DNA of 6,340 nucleotides from Polaromonas sp. (GCA_026786065.1 JAJAYS010000357.1:1-6340), one strand, 5' to 3'; positions 1 to 6,071 are shown, numbered from the stretch's first letter. Translations and numbers: made by a program. Notes: generated from the sequence alone by a model not told the origin.

Positions 1-236
1 GCTCCGCCAGAGTTATGCAGAGGGTTCCTAGCGGCGGGGTAGTGGGGGGCGGGGGCGCGGATACCCCCGGATCGTGGTCCGGGGCAAGCCCTTCAAGCCC
101 GGTACGACAGTGCAGCCCGCAATCGCGGTCAGCGCGGGCGCTTTAAACTGGTCGCGGCACACCGGCCAATCAGCCCTGCCTGCTGACATGCCAGACTGTC
201 CACCTCCACCCATAGCTACCTTTTTATTTCCACTTC
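1..236. other. Gene-free leader region upstream of the aldo/keto reductase
   Basis: I see no convincing gene in this stretch. Short open frames exist on both strands, but they are low-complexity products of GC-rich sequence. It contains a G-rich run at 36-55 (tracts of 4, 6 and 5 G) and a perfect 7-bp inverted repeat at 65-84. It ends in a T-rich patch at 221-229 just before the reductase start. No clear sigma-70 promoter pair stands out. The first bases could be the 3' flank of a gene lying to the left. Confidence 0.5.
65..84. repeat. Short perfect hairpin in the leader region
   Basis: CCCCGGA (65-71) pairs exactly with TCCGGGG (78-84) across a 6-base loop. No T-tract follows on either strand, so a classical intrinsic terminator is unlikely. 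It could end a transcript from the left, be part of a repeat, or arise by chance in GC-rich DNA. Confidence 0.4.
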
Positions 237-1298
237 ATGAATCAAATCCAACTCGGCACCAGCGACCTGCGGGTCACTCCGGTCTGCCTGGGCACCATGA
301 CTTTCGGTGAACAGGTCGGCGAAACCGAAGCCCATGCCATCCTGGACCGCTCGCTGGAGCGCGGCGTCAACTTCATCGATACCGCCGAGATGTATTCGGT
401 GCCGGCCCGGGCCGAAACCTGTGGCGCGACCGAAACCATCATCGGCAACTGGCTGGCAAAGCACCCGTCGGCACGCAGCAAGCTGGTGCTGGCAACCAAG
501 GTCGCGGGGCCGTCGCGTGGCATGCCCTGGGTGCGCGCCGGCGGCGGCATGACGCCGCAAGACATCGCCGACTCCTGCCACGCCAGCCTCAAGCGGCTGC
601 AGACCGAAGTCATTGACCTGTATCAAATTCATTGGCCAGAGCGCCATGTGCCGGCTTTCGGCACGCTCTACTACACGCCCGAGGCCGAGCGTTCGAGCAC
701 CAGCCTGCACGCGCAGCTGGACGCGCTGGCGGCGCTGGTGAAAGCCGGCAAGGTCCGGGCCATCGGCTTGTCGAACGAAACGCCCTACGGCGTGCACGAG
801 TTCGTCCGGCTCGCCGAGCAACACGGCCTGCCGCGCATTGCGAGCGTGCAAAACCCGTATTGCCTGGTCAACCGCACGGTTGAAAACGGGATAGATGAAA
901 CCATGCACCGCCTGAACGTTTCGCTGCTGGCGTATTCGCCGCTGGGCTTCGGCCTGCTGACCGGCAAGTACGACGCATCCGGCACAGTCGGCAGCGACGC
1001 GCCCAAAGAAGGCCGGATCGCCAAGTTCGAATCGGTGCGCAAGCAGCGCTGGGGCCGGCCCGAGGCCCTGGCCGCTGCCCGTCGCTACAACGCGCTGGCG
1101 CGCGAGCATGACTTAAGCCCGGTGCAAATGGCCCTGGCTTTTTGCTACACAAAGTGGCAGGTCGCGAGCACCATCATCGGCGTCACCTCGGTGGCGCAGC
1201 TCGACGAAAACATCGATGCCCTGGGTACGACGCTGCCCGCCGGGCTGCTGGCCGAGATCGACAAAATCCGTTGGGAACTGCGCGACCCGGCGCTGTAG
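237..1298 (+). CDS. tas: Tas-like aldo/keto reductase
   Basis: This encodes a 353-residue NADP(H)-dependent oxidoreductase of the aldo/keto reductase superfamily, closest in recognisable sequence to E. coli Tas (about 346 residues). It should be a cytosolic TIM barrel reducing aldehydes or ketones; the natural substrate cannot be read from the sequence. The N-terminus carries LGTMTFGEQ (18-26). The expected catalytic tetrad is present: D48 and Y53 in FIDTAEMY, K88 in LATKV and H132 in YQIHWPERH. Other family blocks are IGLSNETPYGV, SVQNPYCLVNR and LAYSPLGFGLLTGKY. The C-terminal cofactor-binding segment IGVTSVAQLDEN starts near residue 314. The ATG at 237 gives a family-length protein, but no Shine-Dalgarno sequence precedes it; a T-rich patch does. 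It is followed 39 bases later by ybaK on the same strand. The family is certain; the symbol is by resemblance to E. coli Tas. Confidence 0.93.
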   Translation: MNQIQLGTSDLRVTPVCLGTMTFGEQVGETEAHAILDRSLERGVNFIDTAEMYSVPARAETCGATETIIGNWLAKHPSARSKLVLATKVAGPSRGMPWVRAGGGMTPQDIADSCHASLKRLQTEVIDLYQIHWPERHVPAFGTLYYTPEAERSSTSLHAQLDALAALVKAGKVRAIGLSNETPYGVHEFVRLAEQHGLPRIASVQNPYCLVNRTVENGIDETMHRLNVSLLAYSPLGFGLLTGKYDASGTVGSDAPKEGRIAKFESVRKQRWGRPEALAAARRYNALAREHDLSPVQMALAFCYTKWQVASTIIGVTSVAQLDENIDALGTTLPAGLLAEIDKIRWELRDPAL

Positions 1299-1337
1299 AA
1301 AAGTCGGACGCTGCAAGGTCGCATCCGCCAGGCGACG

Positions 1338-1832
1338 ATGGCAAAAAAAGAAGCGCACTTTAGCGAAACCCCGGCAACCCAGTTGCTGCGGGCACATCGC
1401 ATCGGGTTCACCGAGCATCCGTATGACTATCTGGACCACGGCGGCGCACAGCACAGCGCCGCCGCACTGGGGCTGGACCCGTTCACCGTCGTCAAGACGC
1501 TGGTGATGCAGGACCAGGACGCCCGACCGCTGCTGGTGTTGATGCACGGCAACCGCACGGTCTCGACAAAAAGTCTGGCGCGGCAGATCGGTGCGAAATC
1601 GGTCCAGCCCTGCACGCCGGAGATGGCCACCCGGCACAGCGGCTATCTGGTCGGTGGGACCTCGCCGTTCGGCACGCGCAAAGCCATGCCGGTGTTCATC
1701 GAGGCCAGCATTCTGGAGCTGCCTAAAATCGCTATCAACGGCGGCCGGCGCGGCTACCTGATCGGCATTGACCCGGCGGTGTGTGTGTCGCTGCTGGCGG
1801 CGAAACCAGTTTGGTGTGCGCTTGCCGGGTAA
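1338..1832 (+). CDS. ybaK: YbaK/EbsC-type Cys-tRNA(Pro) deacylase
   Basis: The 164-residue product matches the YbaK family of stand-alone editing enzymes. Known members hydrolyse cysteine mischarged on tRNA(Pro), and also act on Cys-tRNA(Cys), working with prolyl-tRNA synthetase in the cytosol. Visible family marks are the N-terminal [10 protein letters not shown] block, a VVKTLV segment containing the conserved lysine (K53), and the glycine-rich segment [13 protein letters not shown] (103-115) followed by [10 protein letters not shown] late [13 protein letters not shown] block is also typical. The length fits the family (about 155-165). The ATG at 1338 is preceded by a weak AGGCG ribosome site. 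It lies 39 bases after the reductase gene and 47 bases before plsY, all on one strand, so co-transcription is plausible though the functions are unrelated. An INK4-like or ProX-type editing relative is possible but less likely given the glycine motif. Confidence 0.93.
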   Translation: MAKKEAHFSETPATQLLRAHRIGFTEHPYDYLDHGGAQHSAAALGLDPFTVVKTLVMQDQDARPLLVLMHGNRTVSTKSLARQIGAKSVQPCTPEMATRHSGYLVGGTSPFGTRKAMPVFIEASILELPKIAINGGRRGYLIGIDPAVCVSLLAAKPVWCALAG

Positions 1833-1869
1833 GTTCGAGGCGCCATGCGCCGCCAGAAATAAATCAGAC

Positions 1870-1882
1870 GGAGACACCTTTG
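1870..1882 (+). promoter_or_regulatory. Ribosome binding site deciding the plsY TTG start
   Basis: GGAG at 1870-1873 is followed by a six-base spacer and TTG at 1880-1882. This is the only well-spaced Shine-Dalgarno site near the N-terminus of PlsY. It supports a TTG start rather than the longer frame that runs back into ybaK. Confidence 0.7.
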
Positions 1883-2530
1883 ACCTATGCCTATCTGGCC
1901 ATCGCCACCTTACTGGCCTACCTGCTCGGCTCGCTGTCCTTCGGCGTCATCGTCAGCCGTGCGATGGGCATCGCCGACCCGCGCAGCTACGGCAGCAAGA
2001 ACCCCGGCGCGACCAATGTACTGCGCTCGGGCAACAAGCTCGCGGCGGCGGTCACGTTGTTGCTCGATGCCTTGAAGGGCTGGGTGCCGGTGGTGCTGGT
2101 CACGGGCTGGGGCGGGGCGTTCGGCCTGGGCGATGGCGCCGTCGCCTGCGTTGCGCTGGCGGTCTTTCTTGGCCATTTGTATCCGGTGTTCTTTGGCTTT
2201 CACGGTGGCAAGGGCGTAGCCACGGCGGCCGGGGTGTTGCTCGGCATTCACTGGATTTTGGGTCTGGCGACCATTGCGACCTGGCTGATCGTGGCCTACT
2301 TTTCACGCTATTCGTCGCTGGCCGCGCTGGCGGCCGCAGCCTTTGCGCCGATGTATTACCTGTTTGGTGACCGTACCGCCTGGTATGCCGACAGCCGCAT
2401 TTTGCTGGCGTTGATCGCCATCAGCGCGTTGCTGGTCTATCGGCACCGCGACAACATCGGCCGGCTGCTGAAGGGACATGAAACGAAGATCGGCAGCGCC
2501 AAAAAGCCGAAACCTGTCAGCCGGGTTTGA
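1880..2530 (+). CDS. plsY: Glycerol-3-phosphate acyltransferase PlsY
   Basis: PlsY is an inner-membrane enzyme that transfers an acyl group from acyl-phosphate (made by PlsX) to sn-glycerol-3-phosphate, giving lysophosphatidic acid, the first committed step of phospholipid synthesis. The 216-residue protein is mostly hydrophobic helices and shows all three family motifs. Motif 1 is GSLSFG (17-22) with [12 protein letters not shown] (38-49), motif 2 is [18 protein letters not shown] (98-115), and motif 3 is [19 protein letters not shown] (187-205). I start it at TTG 1880 because GGAG at 1870-1873 sits six bases upstream and the hydrophobic N-terminus begins right there. The only nearby ATG (1887) is out of frame, and the next in-frame one would remove motif 1. 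It lies 47 bases after ybaK, probably in the same transcript, with a hairpin just beyond its stop. Confidence 0.96.
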   Translation: MTYAYLAIATLLAYLLGSLSFGVIVSRAMGIADPRSYGSKNPGATNVLRSGNKLAAAVTLLLDALKGWVPVVLVTGWGGAFGLGDGAVACVALAVFLGHLYPVFFGFHGGKGVATAAGVLLGIHWILGLATIATWLIVAYFSRYSSLAALAAAAFAPMYYLFGDRTAWYADSRILLALIAISALLVYRHRDNIGRLLKGHETKIGSAKKPKPVSRV

Positions 2531-2732
2531 AGGCGGTGCCAGCCTGCCCAAAGCACCCGGGCGGCTGGAATCCAGGAGTAGCGGGAGAAGTTGGCCTTGA
2601 GTGCCATGTGGTCTGTCAGTCGTGGACCATGCGCCAAAAATGCTTCTATCCCAGCAAATACGGGCGTTAAACGCTACAAATTAGATAGCGACTGGGGGGG
2701 CTGGAGGACCGGCGCGCACCACGCGAGGCGGC
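2531..2732. repeat. Convergent intergenic gap with a degenerate Comamonadaceae-like palindromic repeat
   Basis: No gene is supported here. The left part has the hairpin listed separately. From about 2640 the sequence becomes much more AT-rich than its surroundings. It contains the palindrome GCGTTAAACGC (2664-2674), overlapping an imperfect inverted repeat that starts GCTA and ends TAGC (2673-2689). From memory, intergenic repeats with a GCTATCAAATTTGTAGC-like core are common in Comamonadaceae; this looks like a decayed copy. That family assignment is from memory and untested. Confidence 0.4.
2539..2568. terminator. Hairpin after plsY, possible terminator
   Basis: CCAGCC (2539-2544) pairs with GGCTGG (2563-2568), and GCCC (2546-2549) pairs with GGGC (2559-2562). 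That gives a 10-bp stem with one bulged T and a 9-base loop. It begins 9 bases after the plsY stop, in the gap between convergent genes, where a terminator is expected. No T-tract follows on either strand, so intrinsic termination is uncertain. Confidence 0.4.
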
Positions 2733-3398
2733 TCAGTATCGCCTGTCCAGTGTCATCAGATTGTTCTCGCGCCGCATCTGAAAGCGCGACAAAAAACTGT
2801 TGCCCAGCAGCATGAAGGGCATAGGCTGCGGCGTGACGACAGCATCGACATCGAACACCTCCACATCGCCGATGCGCACCGAATTGAGTTTGATGCGCCA
2901 GCCCTGGCTGATGCCGTTGGCCGTGGACAGGCGAACCGGCTCGCCGGCTTTGAAGTTGAGCCCGGCCCGTTCGGCGTCAATCGCCCCCATGGCAACGCTG
3001 CTGGCGCCGGTATCGACCATGAACTGCACCGCCCGACCATTGATCTGCCCGGCCGTTATGAAGTGGCCGCCGCTACCCTCGCTGATGGTGATGCGCGTGC
3101 CCCGGCCTGCCGATGCGCCAACGCTGCTCAGGGCGACCGGCGCATCGCCGACGCGAAGTACGCGGCGCTTGCCGTCTTGCTCGATCAGCGCATGGTCGCC
3201 GGTCACCGAGATCACCTTGACACCCTGATGCGTCTCGCCGGCAGCAAGCGATTTCGGCGCACCGCCGTCGATCACCAGCAGCGCTTTGGCGCCCATCATG
3301 CCGGCGATGGCGACCGACTGGGCCTGCGCGATGCTCGCGATGAAAAGAGCCGTCAGCGCGATGACGCATGGACGCAGGGCAGAAAAATAGAAGACCAA
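2733..3398 (-). CDS. Exported retropepsin-like aspartic protease
   Basis: This is a single-domain aspartic protease of the retropepsin-like group (TIGR02281-type), 221 residues from the proposed TTG start. A signal peptide or anchor is clear: a hydrophobic run after R9 ending in IASIAQA, with probable cleavage after residue 26, so the protein should act in the periplasm or at the inner membrane. Residues about 28-90 form a small N-terminal domain, followed by a Gly/Ser-rich linker (92-111). The protease domain then begins GHFITAGQINGR. The catalytic motif is MVDTGASS with D129, the single Asp typical of enzymes that dimerise. FMLLGNSFLSRF near the C-terminus is the usual closing motif. The TTG at 3396-3398 is preceded by a G-rich ribosome-site candidate. 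The frame stays open upstream to an ATG at 3578, but that part is a repeat element and would bury the signal peptide. Physiological substrates are unknown. It lies downstream of yajQ. Confidence 0.87.
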   Translation of the reverse strand: MVFYFSALRPCVIALTALFIASIAQAQSVAIAGMMGAKALLVIDGGAPKSLAAGETHQGVKVISVTGDHALIEQDGKRRVLRVGDAPVALSSVGASAGRGTRITISEGSGGHFITAGQINGRAVQFMVDTGASSVAMGAIDAERAGLNFKAGEPVRLSTANGISQGWRIKLNSVRIGDVEVFDVDAVVTPQPMPFMLLGNSFLSRFQMRRENNLMTLDRRY

Positions 3399-3574
3399 GT
3401 TGCGCAGCCCCCCTGCGGCGGGCACCCTTCGATACCTCAGGGCGATCGGGGAAGAGAGCACCCGTGGGGCCCATCCCCACCAGCAGGGGCCGCGGGACTG
3501 GCTTTGCCAGACCGCAGGCGCAGCGACCCCCTCGGGGGGCAGGGCGCTACACGCAGTGAGCAACCGTGGGGGCG
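3399..3574. repeat. Structured intergenic repeat between yajQ and the protease gene
   Basis: This gap is GC-rich and packed with hairpins: GTGGGG/CCCCAC (3464-3469 with 3475-3480), CTGGC/GCCAG (3498-3502 with 3506-3510) and CCCCC/GGGGG (3527-3531 with 3535-3539). The middle one is extended by GCGG/CCGC (3492-3495 with 3512-3515). Read on the minus strand, it starts with a GCCCCCACGGTTGCTCACTG-like end and runs through a CCCCCCGAGGGGG core. I recognise this from memory as an intergenic repeat type spread through Comamonadaceae genomes. It may act in mRNA processing or as an attenuator between yajQ and the protease gene, or be a non-autonomous element. No second copy is visible in this window. 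Confidence 0.6.
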
Positions 3575-4060
3575 TCATTCCCTGAAATTATTGAAGCTGA
3601 CCGGGAAATCGGCGATCTCGGCCTTGATTGCCGCCATCGCCGCCTGCAGGTCGTCGCGCTTTGCTCCGGTGACGCGCACCGCGTCACCCTGAATCGAGGC
3701 CTGCACTTTCATTTTGCTACCCTTGATCAGTTGCTGGATTTTTTTGGCCTGCTCGGCCTCGATGCCGTTTCGTACCTTGCTGATCTGCTTGACCTTGTCG
3801 CCGCCGATTTTCTCGATCTTGCCGAGGTCCAGAAAGCGCACATCGACCCCGGCCTTGGTCAGCTTGCTGCGCAAAATATCGTTGATCTGGTCGATCTGGA
3901 AGTCGCTCTCGCCGATCAGCGTGATGTCTTTGTCTTTCAACTCGATGGAGGCCGCCGTGCCTTTGAAGTCAAAGCGGGTGCCGATCTCTTTGGCGCTGTT
4001 TTCAACGGCGTTTTTGACCTTGACCAGATCGGCTTCGAGTACGGTGTCAAATGAGGGCAT
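3575..4060 (-). CDS. yajQ: YajQ-family nucleotide-binding protein
   Basis: The 161-residue product is a full-length YajQ (UPF0234) protein. Family members have two ferredoxin-like domains and bind nucleotides; the Xanthomonas homologue is a c-di-GMP-binding regulator, while others have been linked to RNA, tRNA or phage transcription. Conserved blocks are MPSFD at the start, TRFDFKG (28-34), [15 protein letters not shown] (86-100), [19 protein letters not shown] (105-123) and [16 protein letters not shown] (124-139). The NFRE ending is typical. The ATG at 4060 begins the universal MPSFD. The frame continues upstream, but those 22 extra residues are not family-like. No clear Shine-Dalgarno precedes the start. 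It is transcribed divergently from murB across a 74-base gap. Its stop codon overlaps the next ATG downstream (ATGA, 3575-3578), though the protease most likely starts later. The cellular role here is inferred, not shown. Confidence 0.95.
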   Translation of the reverse strand: MPSFDTVLEADLVKVKNAVENSAKEIGTRFDFKGTAASIELKDKDITLIGESDFQIDQINDILRSKLTKAGVDVRFLDLGKIEKIGGDKVKQISKVRNGIEAEQAKKIQQLIKGSKMKVQASIQGDAVRVTGAKRDDLQAAMAAIKAEIADFPVSFNNFRE

Positions 4061-4134
4061 GAGAAGGCTTTTAAGAGAGGAGAAGAGGGAGATTGCAGCC
4101 TGAAACTCAACGGCGCAATGAGACAATCCGGGTC
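4061..4134. promoter_or_regulatory. Divergent yajQ/murB intergenic region
   Basis: These 74 bases must carry the start signals for both divergent genes. On the plus strand, GACAAT at 4122-4127 is a -10-like hexamer (4 of 6 to TATAAT) placed so that transcription would begin at or next to the murB ATG. No convincing -35 box is at the right distance. A purine-rich run, GAGGAGAAGAGGGAGA (4077-4092), precedes an in-frame TTG at 4093 and resembles a ribosome site. Clear promoter boxes for yajQ are not visible. Confidence 0.35.
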
Positions 4135-5199
4135 ATGTTAGTCGAGAAAAACGTTCCACTCCAGCTTTCCAACACCTTCGGGATTGTGGCCAAAGCGCTG
4201 CAGTTGGTGCGGGTGTCCGGTGACGCGGATGTGGCGGGCTTGCTGCAGGATCCGGTGCTGGCGCAGGCCCCCAAATTTGTGCTGGGCGGCGGCAGCAACA
4301 TCGTGCTCACTGGCGACGTCAAGCCGATGGTTCTGAAGGTCGAAATCAAGGGCAAACGGCTGGTAGGCGAAACCGCACGCGAATGGATCGTCGAGGCCGG
4401 TGCCGGCGAAAACTGGCATGAGCTGGTGACCTGGACTTTAGACAACGGCTACCCCGGCCTGGAAAACCTCGCGCTGATTCCCGGCCTGGTCGGCGGCTCG
4501 CCGGTGCAGAACATCGGCGCCTACGGTGTCGAGCTGCAAGACCGCTTCGATTCGCTCGAGGCCATCGACCTTGAAACCGGCCAGCCCTTCACGCTGAACG
4601 CCGCGCAGTGCGCGTTTGGCTACCGCGACTCGGTTTTTAAGCACACCAGCAGCACGGCCAGCTCGGGCGCGCAGGGCTTCGGTTTGCTCGGCAAGGCGCT
4701 GATCACCCGCGTGCGCTTCGCATTGCCCAAGGCCTGGAAGCCGGTGCTGGGTTATGCCGACATCGATAAAAAAATGCAGCAGACCGGCATATGCGCGCCG
4801 GGCGCCCGGCAAATCTACGACTGGGTGTGCGACATCCGCCGCGCCAAGCTGCCCGACTGGCAAGTCATCGGCAACGCAGGCAGCTTTTTCAAGAACCCCA
4901 CCGTGTCGCCTGAACAGTGCGCCGATATCATTCAGCGCGAACCAAAAATCGTGCACTACCTGCTGGCCGACGGCTCGGTCAAACTCGCCGCTGGCTGGCT
5001 CATCGACGCCTGCGGCTGGAAGGGCAAGTCGATCGGCAATGCCGGCGTGTACGAGAAACAGGCGCTGGTGCTGGTGAACCGCGGCGGCCGCGCCAACCCG
5101 GTAACCGGCGGTGAAGTGATGACGCTGGCGAAGTCGATTCAGACCAGCGTTTATGAGCGGTTCGGGATTTTGCTAGAGCCCGAGCCGGTGGTGGTGTAG
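4135..5199 (+). CDS. murB: UDP-N-acetylenolpyruvoylglucosamine reductase MurB
   Basis: MurB is the cytosolic FAD enzyme that uses NADPH to reduce UDP-GlcNAc-enolpyruvate to UDP-MurNAc, the second committed step of peptidoglycan synthesis. The 354-residue protein is of the type I (E. coli-like) class, with the FAD-binding segment LGGGSNIVL (50-58) and LIPGLVGGSPVQNIGAYG (114-131). It also carries the YRDSVFK insertion of type I enzymes (Y163, R164) and GNAGSFFKNP (246-255) with the proton-donor serine S250. LAAGWLIDACGWKG follows. The final LEPEPVVV holds the glutamate E350, equivalent to E. coli Glu325. I start at ATG 4135 because MLVEKN leads directly into the conserved LSNTFG. An upstream in-frame TTG (4093) has a better ribosome site and would add 14 residues. 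The protein ends only four residues after the catalytic glutamate, so it is slightly shorter at the C-terminus than E. coli MurB. Confidence 0.95.
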   Translation: MLVEKNVPLQLSNTFGIVAKALQLVRVSGDADVAGLLQDPVLAQAPKFVLGGGSNIVLTGDVKPMVLKVEIKGKRLVGETAREWIVEAGAGENWHELVTWTLDNGYPGLENLALIPGLVGGSPVQNIGAYGVELQDRFDSLEAIDLETGQPFTLNAAQCAFGYRDSVFKHTSSTASSGAQGFGLLGKALITRVRFALPKAWKPVLGYADIDKKMQQTGICAPGARQIYDWVCDIRRAKLPDWQVIGNAGSFFKNPTVSPEQCADIIQREPKIVHYLLADGSVKLAAGWLIDACGWKGKSIGNAGVYEKQALVLVNRGGRANPVTGGEVMTLAKSIQTSVYERFGILLEPEPVVV

Positions 5200-5259
5200 C
5201 GCGGCGAACACGCTGCGATGCCTGGCGACATCGATCGGGCGATTCGCGATTTTCTGTGA
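5200..5259 (+). pseudogene. Possible alpha/beta-hydrolase C-terminal remnant
   Basis: Reading straight on after the murB stop, in the same frame, the sequence gives RGEHAAMPGDIDRAIRDFL and then TGA. The pattern G-x-H followed by P-x-x-x-x-x-A-I-x-x-FL is the usual ending of alpha/beta-hydrolase-fold enzymes (catalytic His, then the last helix). No upstream part of such a gene is present, as murB occupies it. It is either a leftover of a deleted hydrolase gene or a coincidence over 19 residues. Confidence 0.2.
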
Positions 5260-5262
5260 GGC

Positions 5263-5278
5263 GACGGGCGGCGCCGTC
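5263..5278. terminator. Small GC-rich hairpin between convergent murB and the DUF2127 gene
   Basis: GACGG (5263-5267) pairs with CCGTC (5274-5278) across a 6-base loop, 64 bases after the murB stop and 13 bases beyond the end of the DUF2127 gene. The position suits a bidirectional terminator. The stem is short and there is no T-tract, so support is weak. Confidence 0.25.
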
Positions 5279-5290
5279 AGGCGGTTCGTT

Positions 5291-5755
5291 TCAGCGGGGC
5301 CCGCCGGGTGTCCTGCGCAGGCTCACCGTTCGCACCATCAGGGCAACGACCGCCAGATTGAACAGCAGCACGCCCAGACCAAGCCAGCTTGCGTGCTTGT
5401 AGAGTTCGACCAGTTCGACCGGAACATACAGCCCGCCGCTCAGCGCGGCCAGCCATTCCGCCCAGCTTCTGGCAAACCACAGGCCCCAGGCCTCAACCAG
5501 TCTGACGCAGGCGTAGGCGGCCGCGCCAACGGCATAGAGCGTCAGGCTCGAATCGGACAGGTGGTTGGCCGCGTCCAGGAAGATGTGCGGATAGCGCGAG
5601 GCGGGATTGAGATGGGCATGCGCGATCAATTGCGCCGCCAGCGCATGCACATCGCGATGCACCAGGGAAAGCAGCCCCAAGCCGGCGAGCAATATCAGCG
5701 CGCCTTTGGCAGCTTCAAAAATCGCAACTACACGGACGGCTTCAGACAAGCGCAT
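5291..5755 (-). CDS. DUF2127 family membrane protein
   Basis: The 154-residue protein matches the DUF2127 family of predicted inner-membrane proteins, whose function is not known. It begins with the characteristic VRVVAIFEAAKGALILLAG block, which is also the first membrane helix (about 9-32). A loop follows with LNPASRYPHIFLDAANHLSD (50-68). Helices then lie at about 70-94 (containing the conserved VRLVEAWGLW), 101-119 (ALSGGLYVPVELVEL) and 122-144. The ATG at 5755 is chosen because it directly precedes the conserved block. Upstream codons in the frame read as the shadow of the neighbouring gene. The start lies inside the end of the upstream membrane gene (14-base overlap), which argues for translational coupling. 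It converges with murB. The family assignment is firm by eye; nothing can be said about substrate or role. Confidence 0.85.
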   Translation of the reverse strand: MRLSEAVRVVAIFEAAKGALILLAGLGLLSLVHRDVHALAAQLIAHAHLNPASRYPHIFLDAANHLSDSSLTLYAVGAAAYACVRLVEAWGLWFARSWAEWLAALSGGLYVPVELVELYKHASWLGLGVLLFNLAVVALMVRTVSLRRTPGGPR

Positions 5756-6071
5756 AGGCAATGACGCCGCAGACGAACGCCATGGCGGAAAGGCCGACGA
5801 GGAACAGCGTGTCGACCACCAGACGCACACGTCGGCGCGTCTTCGGGTGGCTTATCTTGAAAGACCAGAAGGCCAATGTCGCGCACAGGACAAACACGAT
5901 GGCGTCGATTGCGAGCAGGTCATCGCCGAGCGTCTGAACCTTGGTTTGAAACGCGACCAGTCTGAGTATTCCGATGGCGGTCAGGCAAACGCCGACCATC
6001 GCGGCGAAAACCGAAAAAACATGCATCGTGAGCTCGTGCTCGCGTTGTTCGCCGTACGACTCCGGAATCAT
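5742..6071 (-). CDS. Conserved-looking small membrane protein, function unknown
   Basis: This 109-residue protein has a short polar N-terminus (1-16, rich in E, Q, H) and three predicted membrane helices at about 18-41, 52-72 and 85-107. Cytoplasmic basic residues (PKTRRRVR, 76-83) separate the second and third. The GVCLTAIGILR and DDLLAIDAIVF stretches look like those of a widespread hypothetical family, but I cannot name it. The ATG at 6071 gives the full polar head. A second in-frame ATG at 6026 would start just before the first helix. Neither has a strong ribosome site. Its last 14 bases overlap the DUF2127 gene, so the two are very likely one transcript and may form a complex or share a task. 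About 70 bases separate it from the transposase end upstream, which runs in the same direction. Confidence 0.75.
   Translation of the reverse strand: MIPESYGEQREHELTMHVFSVFAAMVGVCLTAIGILRLVAFQTKVQTLGDDLLAIDAIVFVLCATLAFWSFKISHPKTRRRVRLVVDTLFLVGLSAMAFVCGVIAYALV

Noticed and set aside
28..213. Small minus-strand open frame of 61 codons in the leader region
   Set aside because: The product is low-complexity (Gly-rich start, Pro/Arg-rich end), and there is no ribosome site or family resemblance I can support.
216..1109. Long minus-strand open frame (297 codons) opposite the aldo/keto reductase
   Set aside because: It lies entirely antisense to a clear family-matching gene. Its product is rich in A, R, G, H and Q with no recognisable motif, as expected for the opposite strand of GC-rich coding DNA.
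1113..1877. Minus-strand open frame (254 codons) opposite the end of the reductase gene and ybaK
   Set aside because: It is antisense to two well-supported genes and its composition is typical of a shadow frame (many Q, R, H). There is no domain or start signal.
2437..2637. Minus-strand frame of 66 codons overlapping the 3' end of plsY
   Set aside because: It overlaps the conserved C-terminal motif of PlsY in antisense and the terminator-like hairpin, with no recognisable domain.
3073..3480. Minus-strand frame of 135 codons overlapping the protease gene in another frame
   Set aside because: It competes with the frame carrying the signal peptide and protease domain. Its product is Arg/Gly/Ala-rich with no motif.
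3464..3539. CRISPR-like array or intrinsic terminator cluster
   Set aside because: The hairpins differ from one another in sequence and spacing, and there are no regularly spaced direct repeats and no T-tracts. A dispersed intergenic repeat fits better.
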